Assembly: GCA_900770525.1 (NCBI GenBank)
Contig: CAAHDT010000034.1
Coordinates: 1 to 64,000 of the forward strand
Origin: Candidatus Gastranaerophilales bacterium
GTDB lineage: Bacteria; Cyanobacteriota; Vampirovibrionia; Gastranaerophilales; Gastranaerophilaceae
DNA: 64,000 nucleotides
Direction of reading: 5' to 3'
Shown here: positions 57,756-64,000 of the stretch, in pieces
Layout of the letters: each line of letters begins with the position of its first letter
Numbering within the stretch: position 1 is the first letter of the stretch
Notes under the pieces: model-generated
The model's input: only the letters and a program-made list of their open reading frames with translations
Database searches by the model: none
What the model was told of the DNA's origin: nothing
Position numbers and translations under genes: made by a program

Positions 57756-58091
57756 TTAGTCTTTCTTTTCTTCTGCAGGAGCTTCTTCTTTTGGAGCTGC
57801 ATTAGTGTCTACTTTAGAAGCATCTTCTTTTGCTTCTGCAGTTTCTGGTTTTGGTTCTTCTTCTGCTTTTTTCTCTTCAACAGGAGCTTGTTCTACTTCT
57901 TCCGGCTTTTTATCTTCTGCCGGTTTAATAGCTGCCTGATTGTATGCAGCAAGCGCATCTGCTCCATTTAATGTTGCAGCAGGTGCTTCCGGTTTAGCTT
58001 CTTCGGCTGCCGGTTGAGACGCTGCTACTTCTGCACCTTTCATGCTGATATTTTTAATTGCTCCAATAGAATTGTTTACTGCACTAATCAT
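57756..58091 (-). CDS. Acidic low-complexity protein, 111 aa
   Basis: A 111-residue protein starting MISAVNNSIGAIKNISMK. After about residue 24 it is almost only Glu, Ala, Lys and Pro (EEKKAEEEPKPETAEAKE). It has no signal peptide, span or fold and is probably disordered. The N-terminal hexapeptide resembles those of several other unknown proteins here. AAGGAATAAA lies upstream of the ATG. It is a single gene with a strong terminator, between tandem DUF3137 genes and eno. Confidence 0.65.
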   Translation of the reverse strand: MISAVNNSIGAIKNISMKGAEVAASQPAAEEAKPEAPAATLNGADALAAYNQAAIKPAEDKKPEEVEQAPVEEKKAEEEPKPETAEAKEDASKVDTNAAPKEEAPAEEKKD

Positions 58092-58180
58092 TTTTTATTC
58101 CTTTACTTTTGACTACCTTACATTTTTAATAAAAACACTTCAAGATTAATAATTGCTTTTTTGTTAAGGAATATAAAGAA

Positions 58181-59467
58181 TTATTTTTTATAATTAAATG
58201 CAGCTAATCCGAGGTATCTTGCAGAAGCACCTAATTCTTGCTCAATTCGGATAAGTTGGTTGTACTTAGCCATTCTGTCGGAACGAGAAGATGAGCCGGT
58301 TTTGATTTGTCCGCAGTTTGTTGCAACGGCAAGGTCTGCGATAAATGTATCTTCTGTTTCGCCTGAGCGGTGTGAGACAATTGACGTGTAACCTCCGGCA
58401 CGAGCTGTTGCGATTGCATCCAGTGTTTCTGATAATGTACCTATTTGGTTAACTTTAATAAGTATGGAGTTTGCGACATTTCTTCTTATGCCTTCTGATA
58501 AACGCCTTGTATTGGTGACAAAGAGGTCATCTCCGACAAGTTGACAAGTTTTGCCGAGTTTTTGGGTAAGCATTGTCCAACCTTCCCAATCTTGTTCTGC
58601 CATGCCGTCTTCTATTGAAATAATCGGGTATTTTTTTACCCAATCTGATAAGAAATTAACCATTTCTTCGGCATTTAAGATTTTATTTTCTCCGCGGAGA
58701 GTATATTTACCTTCTTCGTAAAATTCAGATGAGGCTACATCTAGGCAGATTTTTATTTGTTCTGTGTCGTAACCTGCTTTTTCTATTGCTTCAAGGATTA
58801 TTTCTATTCCTTCTTCATTTGATTTTAAACTTGGGGCAAAACCGCCTTCATCACCTACGGATGTTACAAGTCCTTTATTTTTAAGTACGCTTTTTAGGGT
58901 GTGAAAGATTTCAGAACCCATGCGTATAGCTTCTTGAAAATTGTAAGCCCCAACAGGAGCAATCATAAATTCTTGAAAATCTATATTGTTGTCTGCATGA
59001 GCTCCACCATTAATTATGTTCATCATAGGAACGGGTAGTGTTGCAGCATTCAGTCCTCCAAGGTATCTGTATAAAGGCATTTTGTATGCAAGAGAGGCAG
59101 CTTTTGCTGTGGCTAATGAAACTCCGAGGATAGCATTTGCGCCAAGTCGTGATTTATTGTCTGTGCCGTCAAGTTCAAGCATTAAGTTATCAATTTGTTG
59201 TTGATTTGAGGCATCTTCTCCTATCAATTCCGGAGCAATAATATTATTGACGTTATTGACTGCTTTTAGGACACCTTTTCCGAGATAATAATTTTCATCG
59301 CCATCTCTCAATTCAAGTGCCTCAAATATTCCGGTAGATGCGCCAGATGGAACTGCAGCCCTCCCAATAATTCCACCGGATAGCTTAACTTCTGCTTCTA
59401 CGGTAGGATTTCCACGAGAATCAAGTATTTGACGTGCCGTAATATCTTCTATAAATGTTGAAACCAT
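58181..59467 (-). CDS. eno: Enolase
   Basis: A 428-residue glycolytic enzyme that interconverts 2-phosphoglycerate and phosphoenolpyruvate. Motifs include ARQILDSRGNPTVEAEV, PSGASTGIFEALELRD, MNIINGGAHADNNIDFQEFM, SIEDGMAEQDW, LVGDDLFVTN and SHRSGETEDTFIADLAVAT. Length is normal. AAAAAAGGAGC precedes the ATG. It is the only glycolytic gene in the window and fits the fermentative picture. Confidence 0.98.
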   Translation of the reverse strand: MVSTFIEDITARQILDSRGNPTVEAEVKLSGGIIGRAAVPSGASTGIFEALELRDGDENYYLGKGVLKAVNNVNNIIAPELIGEDASNQQQIDNLMLELDGTDNKSRLGANAILGVSLATAKAASLAYKMPLYRYLGGLNAATLPVPMMNIINGGAHADNNIDFQEFMIAPVGAYNFQEAIRMGSEIFHTLKSVLKNKGLVTSVGDEGGFAPSLKSNEEGIEIILEAIEKAGYDTEQIKICLDVASSEFYEEGKYTLRGENKILNAEEMVNFLSDWVKKYPIISIEDGMAEQDWEGWTMLTQKLGKTCQLVGDDLFVTNTRRLSEGIRRNVANSILIKVNQIGTLSETLDAIATARAGGYTSIVSHRSGETEDTFIADLAVATNCGQIKTGSSSRSDRMAKYNQLIRIEQELGASARYLGLAAFNYKK

Positions 59468-59550
59468 ATAAACTTGCTCCTTTTTTAAACACCACGTCGT
59501 TATTGTGTCTTAAAAATTTAATAACGTCAATAGGTAAGTTTTGGTATCTC

Positions 59551-60591
59551 TTATTTCTCTATCACTTTTGCAAGTTTAAATAGATAATCTTCTTTTGCTC
59601 CACATTGCAAACCAATCGGGATAAAGTTTTCTTTATACTTTTCAACTGCAAACCTATCTGTCATCCCCGAAATATAGTCAGTTACGGCACGTTCAATTCT
59701 GTTGGCTTCACATACAGGTTTTAGCATTTCGCAATAGTGATAAAATAATTCTCTTATCACACGACGAGCTTTTTTCTCTTCAATTTTTGCCGGAGAATCG
59801 TCTGTATAAACGTTATCAAACATCCACTGTCTTAATTTTGTTGTGTAATGCCAACCTTCTTCACTCATTGAAATTTGTGATTTGCCGATAGAGTTTGTAA
59901 TGATTTCCATAATCATTTTATTAAGACGTTTGCTTTGAATTGATGAAAAATATTGAATACAATCTTTTGGCAAATCACTTTCTGCAATTATACCTGCCCG
60001 AATTGAATCTTCAATATCGTGGTTAATATAGGCAATTTTGTCGGCAAGTTGTACAACTTGAGCTTCAGGAGTTCTTGGAGTATATCCCCAAGTATGGGTT
60101 AAAATTCCGTCAATTGTTTCTGCGCAAAGGTTCAAATCTTCTAAAACTTCAACAACTCTGACACTCTGGATATTATGATGAAACCCACCGTTGACAAGTT
60201 CGTTTAATACACTTTCTCCGCAATGTCCAAATGGTGTATGTCCAAGGTCGTGTCCCAACGAAATTGCTTCAGTTAAATCTTCGTTCAAATTTAGGGAGCG
60301 TGCCAAGGTTCTTGCTATTTGTGAAACTTCAAGAGTATGAGTCAATCTTGTTCTAAAGTGGTCATCAAATGGTGATAAGAATACTTGAGTTTTGTGCTTT
60401 AACCTTCTAAAAGCTTTTGAATGGAGGATTCTATCTCTATCACGTTGGAAGCAAGTTCTTATTGTACATTCTTCTTCGGGGCGTTTGCGTCCTTTTGAAT
60501 TTCTTGCTTTAGTTGCTATGTCACTTAATGTATTAAATTCTCTATTTTCTAAGTTTTCTCTAATTTTACTCACGTCAGTGAATTGAGGCAT
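59551..60591 (-). CDS. dGTPase-like HD-domain triphosphohydrolase
   Basis: A 346-residue HD-domain protein of the deoxyguanosinetriphosphate triphosphohydrolase-like family. Motifs are CFQRDRDRILHSKAFRRLKHKTQVF, RLTHTLEVSQIARTLAR, SLGHDLGHTPFGHCGE and the late LADKIAYINHDIED. The metal-binding His and the HD pair are intact. These enzymes hydrolyse dNTPs to nucleosides and triphosphate and help balance dNTP pools. The length fits the shorter bacterial subfamily. AAGGG precedes the ATG. Confidence 0.93.
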   Translation of the reverse strand: MPQFTDVSKIRENLENREFNTLSDIATKARNSKGRKRPEEECTIRTCFQRDRDRILHSKAFRRLKHKTQVFLSPFDDHFRTRLTHTLEVSQIARTLARSLNLNEDLTEAISLGHDLGHTPFGHCGESVLNELVNGGFHHNIQSVRVVEVLEDLNLCAETIDGILTHTWGYTPRTPEAQVVQLADKIAYINHDIEDSIRAGIIAESDLPKDCIQYFSSIQSKRLNKMIMEIITNSIGKSQISMSEEGWHYTTKLRQWMFDNVYTDDSPAKIEEKKARRVIRELFYHYCEMLKPVCEANRIERAVTDYISGMTDRFAVEKYKENFIPIGLQCGAKEDYLFKLAKVIEK

Positions 60592-60647
60592 AATATAAAT
60601 CCCTTTAATATAACTAATTGCAAGATAATTGTAGCATACAAATTTTA

Positions 60648-62288
60648 TCAGGCAACTTGACTATTTGAATGATTTTTAGACTGTTTTTTGCGGATTAAAT
60701 CTGCAAATTTTCCCACTTGACCTAAAATTAACCCTGAAATACCACCAATTACCATTGATTTACTTCCGGATATTAACTTTGCGGTACAAATTAGAGATGT
60801 GCCGATAGCTCCTATAATTGGCACTCCGGATGTTAGGGTAACTGACCATCTTTCATCATTGTCTTTTGCTTTAGCAAGTCCGTAGCCAATCATTCCGCCT
60901 GATGCAATAATTGATAATACGTCAGTAGGAGCCGAACCTAGTGCTAAGTCGCGTGCTTTATCGAAGAATTCGACTGTTTCTAAATTCAAAGATTTATCAA
61001 ACGCTTTTACGGCTTTTGTCACTTGCGGTCTTACGAGGGATAGTTCATATGGAGCGATTTTCTCGTATATTGCAAGCATTTCTTGTAATTCGCCACTGTT
61101 TTTATTATCCATCAAGTCCAAAATAGATTTTACATATGAACGGCGTAAGTTTGTTTGATTGGAGATAATACTTTTATCCAATCCTTCTTGGAGTGGTCTT
61201 TCCAAAACTTTCGATAATTCTTTTTTGAATATTTGAGAGTTTTCTCCAATACCGTCTGGATTTTTGAGGAACCATTTTAATTTTTTGATTAAATCTAGTC
61301 CCTCTTTGTCTGATGGAATAATTAATTCTTCAAGTTTTTTTAGTTGTGTTTCCATTAGATTCAATTTATCTGCGTTGGCATATGTAATTTGGTTTCTGAT
61401 TGTCGAAACTTGTTCTGCCAAACTTGTTTTGCCTGCTGCAATTTTTTCTTCCGGAATGAAGGTTTGCCACATTTCTTTGCGTCTGAATTTATTGTTCTTT
61501 GACCAAAAATCTTTGAAACTTTCATCCCAGAATTGACCGTATAGTTTTGATGTGACGGACTTAATATATTTGTAGCGGTCTGATTGTTGGGCGGATGAAA
61601 TAAATGTTTCAACTGCACCTTTAATAGATTTTCTATGGTTTTGAGCAATTTCTACCCATTGACGTTTGGTTAAAGTTTTTCCGTTAATTGTGATAAGTTC
61701 ATCAGGGTTTTGAGAGAGAATACGCTTGTCGAGGTTATCTAAAGAACCAAACATTTTGTTGAATTTTTTGCCTGTTGACTTGTAAGAACTAACTACTGTT
61801 TTTCTTGAAATTCCTTCAAAGAATTGTGAAATTCTATTGTGAATATTTTGGGTAAACTTAGTTTTTCCCATTAATTTTTTAAACAAAACATCTTTTAGGG
61901 ATGTAAAGTTATTAATACTCTGAGCTTTTTCCATAAAAGAATTGACTTTTCGTAGTGAATAAATATAAAATTCGTTCCATCTGTCGGAGCCTTTTAAATC
62001 AGATTTTGCAAGTTTTCTTTCTAAATATTCTTTAACTTTTTCTAAGTATTTGGTTGTATTTTTAGGTAAACCTCTGCTTAATACCAGAATCCCGGCACCA
62101 ACAAGCAATGCTGAACCGCCAACACTAAGTGCAATATTTCTCTTTTTGTGAGAATGCTTTTGGGGAGTGTCATTTGTGGGAGTAGTTGTTGCAGTATTTG
62201 TTTGCATAAAAAAATTTTCGTTCTTGTTTTGAGCGAATTTTTTAAAAGTATTTATGTTTCCGTTTGCGTTATTAACAGAATTTAGCAT
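60648..62288 (-). CDS. Large membrane-associated protein of unknown function
   Basis: A 546-residue protein. The N terminus is MLNSVNNANGN followed by a Thr/Asn-rich stretch. One span lies at about 50-69 (IALSVGGSALLVGAGILVL). A long, lysine-rich, mostly helical region (75-450) follows, and Gly-rich hydrophobic segments lie near 455-475, 483-505 and 508-525. The start resembles the M-(I/L/V)-x-(A/S)-(I/V)-(S/N) N termini of other unknowns here. No family is recognised. A membrane-anchored or membrane-inserting effector-like protein is possible. It is a single gene. Confidence 0.55.
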   Translation of the reverse strand: MLNSVNNANGNINTFKKFAQNKNENFFMQTNTATTTPTNDTPQKHSHKKRNIALSVGGSALLVGAGILVLSRGLPKNTTKYLEKVKEYLERKLAKSDLKGSDRWNEFYIYSLRKVNSFMEKAQSINNFTSLKDVLFKKLMGKTKFTQNIHNRISQFFEGISRKTVVSSYKSTGKKFNKMFGSLDNLDKRILSQNPDELITINGKTLTKRQWVEIAQNHRKSIKGAVETFISSAQQSDRYKYIKSVTSKLYGQFWDESFKDFWSKNNKFRRKEMWQTFIPEEKIAAGKTSLAEQVSTIRNQITYANADKLNLMETQLKKLEELIIPSDKEGLDLIKKLKWFLKNPDGIGENSQIFKKELSKVLERPLQEGLDKSIISNQTNLRRSYVKSILDLMDNKNSGELQEMLAIYEKIAPYELSLVRPQVTKAVKAFDKSLNLETVEFFDKARDLALGSAPTDVLSIIASGGMIGYGLAKAKDNDERWSVTLTSGVPIIGAIGTSLICTAKLISGSKSMVIGGISGLILGQVGKFADLIRKKQSKNHSNSQVA

Positions 62289-62366
62289 AACTTTTCCCTA
62301 ATAATATAAAAACATATCAGGCTTCTTTTTTGCTATCGGGAATATTTATGTTTAAGGAATATTAAT

Positions 62367-62639
62367 TTAATCAACTTTTTGCATGTTTTTAGATTTATAA
62401 GCAATTAAGCATTGTGCGAGTTGATCAGGGCAACTTGTCGGTTTTGAACCACATTGAATTCCTTTTAGTTTTTCGATAACGTCATCAATTTTCATTCCTT
62501 TGATTAAGTGTTTTATTCCTTGTAAATTTCCGTTACAACCACCAAGAAAATCTGCATCTTCAATAATTCCATTGTTGACTTTAACTTGCATCATTTTACA
62601 GCAAGTTCCTGTTGTTTCGTATTGCAATACTTCTGTCAT
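62367..62639 (-). CDS. TSCPD-domain protein (TIGR03905-like)
   Basis: A 90-residue protein with the small TSCPD module: TGTCCKMMQVKVNNGIIEDADFLGGCNGN, then GIQCGSKPTSCPDQLA. The same module ends some class II ribonucleotide reductases; the stand-alone form has no known function. Conserved cysteines suggest metal or redox chemistry. AAAAAGGAG precedes the ATG at 62639; a longer upstream frame over the fluoride-channel gene is spurious. Confidence 0.85.
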   Translation of the reverse strand: MTEVLQYETTGTCCKMMQVKVNNGIIEDADFLGGCNGNLQGIKHLIKGMKIDDVIEKLKGIQCGSKPTSCPDQLAQCLIAYKSKNMQKVD

Positions 62640-62688
62640 TTGATTTCTCCTTTTTAATAGTATTGTAGCACAAATTTTCGCAATATAT

Positions 62689-62718
62689 TTGAGTCGATTG
62701 AGAGGTTTATGATATAAT
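62689..62718 (+). promoter_or_regulatory. Promoter of crcB
   Basis: TTGAGT (62689-62694), 18 bp and the perfect TATAAT (62713-62718). The leader is only about 20 nt, too short for a fluoride riboswitch. Confidence 0.6.
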
Positions 62719-62745
62719 TTTTTGTACTTAAAAAGCAGGTGTATA

Positions 62746-63120
62746 ATGATAAATATAATTTCAATTTTTATAGGAGGGGGGAGCGGAGCCGTTATAAGAT
62801 ATTTAATCGGTTTGAGTTTTTTGAAGTCTTTCCATCTTAGTTTTCCATTTGCAACTTTGTTTGTAAATCTTTTGGGTGGTTTCATTATTGGTTTTTTGTA
62901 TGTGTTGTTTATTGATAAAATCGAAATTAATACAGGTTTGAAACTTGCTTTGACTGTAGGGTTTTGTGGCGGTTTGACAACGTTTTCGACATTTTCTCTT
63001 GAAATGTTTGAGATGATTGGCAATCATCAGTATATTCACGCATTTACTTATGCATTTGTAAGTGTTATGCTATGTTTGATAGCGGTAGCAATAGGAGCGC
63101 ATTGTGCAAAATACATTTAA
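62746..63120 (+). CDS. crcB: Fluoride-specific ion channel CrcB/FluC
   Basis: A 124-residue, four-span protein of the dual-topology fluoride channel family. Motifs are GGGSGAVIRYLIG at the N terminus, LFVNLLGGFIIG with the pore asparagine, and GFCGGLTTFSTFSLE with the phenylalanine/threonine selectivity region. It exports toxic fluoride as a homodimer. The frame is open upstream to 62722, but the ATG at 62746 gives the family start. It overlaps the next gene by 17 bp. Confidence 0.95.
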   Translation: MINIISIFIGGGSGAVIRYLIGLSFLKSFHLSFPFATLFVNLLGGFIIGFLYVLFIDKIEINTGLKLALTVGFCGGLTTFSTFSLEMFEMIGNHQYIHAFTYAFVSVMLCLIAVAIGAHCAKYI

Positions 63121-63952
63121 ATTTGAAAAACTAAATTTCACAACTGCCGGCATGCCAAGACGTACCGGTAAAGGTAGTTATCCAGAAGCTTTTGATGTAA
63201 TAAAAGATATGGGACTTGACGGAATGGAATTGGAGTTTGTTCACGGTGTAAGAATGTCACCTGAGTCAAGAGCTTTGGTGCGTGGTATTCAAGAAAAAAA
63301 TAATTATGTGATAACGGCTCATGCACCATTTTATATAAACCTTAATTCAAAAGAAGAAGAGAAAATTGAAGCGAGTGTTGCCAGAATAATTGAAACAGCG
63401 ATGGTTGCAAGTGAGGCAGGGGCATTTAGTATAACGTTTCATGCTGCTTTTTATATGGGTAAAGACAAAGAAACGGTCTATAATCAGGTAAAAAATCAAA
63501 TTTCGAAAATATCAGATGCCTTAAAACAAGAAGGTAATAATGTTTGGATTAGACCTGAAACAACCGGAAAAGGTACTCAGTGGGGTGATTTAGATGAAAT
63601 AATCAGATTGTCCAAAGAGTTTGACAATGTTCTTCCGTGTATTGATTTTTCTCATCTCCATGCAAGAAGTGCCGGTGAATATAATACATATGACGAGTTT
63701 TCAAAAATTTTCGAAACTTTAGGACGTGAAGTTGGAGCTTATGCTCTTGAAAATTTCCACGGACACCTTGCAGGAATTGACTATGGCGCTAAAGGTGAGA
63801 AAAAACACCTTGATCTTGAAGAGTCGGATATGAATTACAAAGATTTGCTCAAAGTTATGAAAGAATTTGATGTAAAAGGAACTTTAGTTTGTGAAAGCCC
63901 AAATATTGAGGATGATGCGCTGCTTTTGAAAACATATTATCAATCTATATAA
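63104..63952 (+). CDS. AP endonuclease IV / sugar isomerase-type TIM-barrel protein
   Basis: A 282-residue metal-dependent TIM barrel of the AP_endonuc_2 superfamily. Metal-ligand strands are visible: MELEFVHG, ITAHAPFYINL, ITFHAAFY, IRPETTG, CIDFSHLHA, FHGHLAGI and a closing LVCESP. It resembles archaeal and bacterial endonuclease IV-like proteins more than sugar epimerases. The function could be repair of abasic sites, but the substrate is not proven by sequence. It starts at a GTG inside crcB with AGGAG 7 bp upstream, so the two are translationally coupled. Confidence 0.82.
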   Translation: MQNTFKFEKLNFTTAGMPRRTGKGSYPEAFDVIKDMGLDGMELEFVHGVRMSPESRALVRGIQEKNNYVITAHAPFYINLNSKEEEKIEASVARIIETAMVASEAGAFSITFHAAFYMGKDKETVYNQVKNQISKISDALKQEGNNVWIRPETTGKGTQWGDLDEIIRLSKEFDNVLPCIDFSHLHARSAGEYNTYDEFSKIFETLGREVGAYALENFHGHLAGIDYGAKGEKKHLDLEESDMNYKDLLKVMKEFDVKGTLVCESPNIEDDALLLKTYYQSI

Positions 63953-63971
63953 AAGTTTCCATACAAAAATT

Positions 63972-63999
63972 AAGACCGGCTTTTAAGCCGGTCTTTTTT
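63972..63999 (+). terminator. Terminator of the crcB operon
   Basis: AAGACCGGCTT (63972-63982) pairs with AAGCCGGTCTT (63985-63995), followed by T residues at the window edge. Confidence 0.93.
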
Positions 64000-64000
64000 A

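Noticed and set aside
62719..62745. Fluoride riboswitch before crcB
   Set aside because: The predicted leader is only about 20 nt and lacks the riboswitch consensus.
62640..63023. N-terminal extension of the TSCPD protein
   Set aside because: It is antisense to crcB, and a strong ribosome site precedes the ATG at 62639.
1..64000. tRNA or rRNA genes
   Set aside because: No intergenic region shows a cloverleaf with a T-loop motif, or rRNA-like sequence.

Overview
The window reads as a chromosomal segment of an AT-rich, fermentative diderm bacterium. The best fit is a gut member of the Vampirovibrionia/Melainabacteria (Gastranaerophilales), the non-photosynthetic sister group of Cyanobacteria. 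This is inferred from three things: a threonyl-tRNA synthetase without the TGS domain (the cyanobacterial layout), a short cyanobacterial-type primary sigma factor, and lipid A genes (lpxI, lpxB, an LptD-like barrel) next to an ADP-forming acetyl-CoA ligase. No photosynthesis, respiration, flagellar, tRNA, rRNA, CRISPR, phage or transposase genes are visible.

Layout. 1-4.1 kb: an interspersed palindrome, a MotA/MotB-like (ZorA/ZorB-like) stator pair, a UPF0210 protein and small unknowns. 4.2-5.7 kb: a large effector-like unknown. 6-9.5 kb: rpsP, then a dnaG-rpoD operon on the minus strand. 9.6-13 kb: an HxlR regulator, a WYL regulator and thrS. 13-16.1 kb: a TolC-like protein, then an accessory patch of small unknown proteins with a 28-residue hydrophobic peptide. 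16-19.5 kb: a PHP phosphoesterase, a membrane protein, rph and two exported lysine-rich coiled-coil proteins. 19.6-28.9 kb: GH57, a CoA-dehydratase-type activase, a Rel/SpoT enzyme, a lipoprotein and a coiled-coil unknown. 29.3-32.5 kb: a three-gene membrane operon (VWA, FHA plus eight membrane spans, TonB-like). 32.6-39.4 kb: plsY, a DUF3137 protein, TPR proteins, a HExxH protein, rsmG and a STAND-like ATPase.

39.4-45.7 kb is an envelope operon (small membrane protein, M23 hydrolase, LptD-like barrel, class II aldolase, lpxI, lpxB). 45.7-52.2 kb: a degenerate subtilisin-like protein with a DUF429-like partner, a probable new small RNA, adk-map, an ADP-ribosyltransferase-like protein, a radical SAM enzyme and two small tagged proteins. 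52.2-64 kb: the acetyl-CoA ligase, a repeat-rich intergenic region, tandem DUF3137 genes, eno, a dGTPase-like HD enzyme, a large membrane unknown, a TSCPD protein, a fluoride channel and an AP-endonuclease-like TIM barrel.

The ordinary genes serve replication and transcription start, translation, envelope building and sugar fermentation. The unusual layer is a set of unrelated proteins with no Sec signal that share a short N-terminal Phe-x-Gly tag, often after an M-(I/L/V)-x-(A/S)-(I/V)-(S/N) start. Other points of note are the VWA/FHA/TonB-like operon, an independently transcribed intergenic RNA at 47.56-47.65 kb, and a 15-bp regulatory motif found at the same distance upstream of two small-protein genes. 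Promoters with clear -35/-10 boxes and hairpin terminators are common, so transcription units can be drawn with fair confidence.
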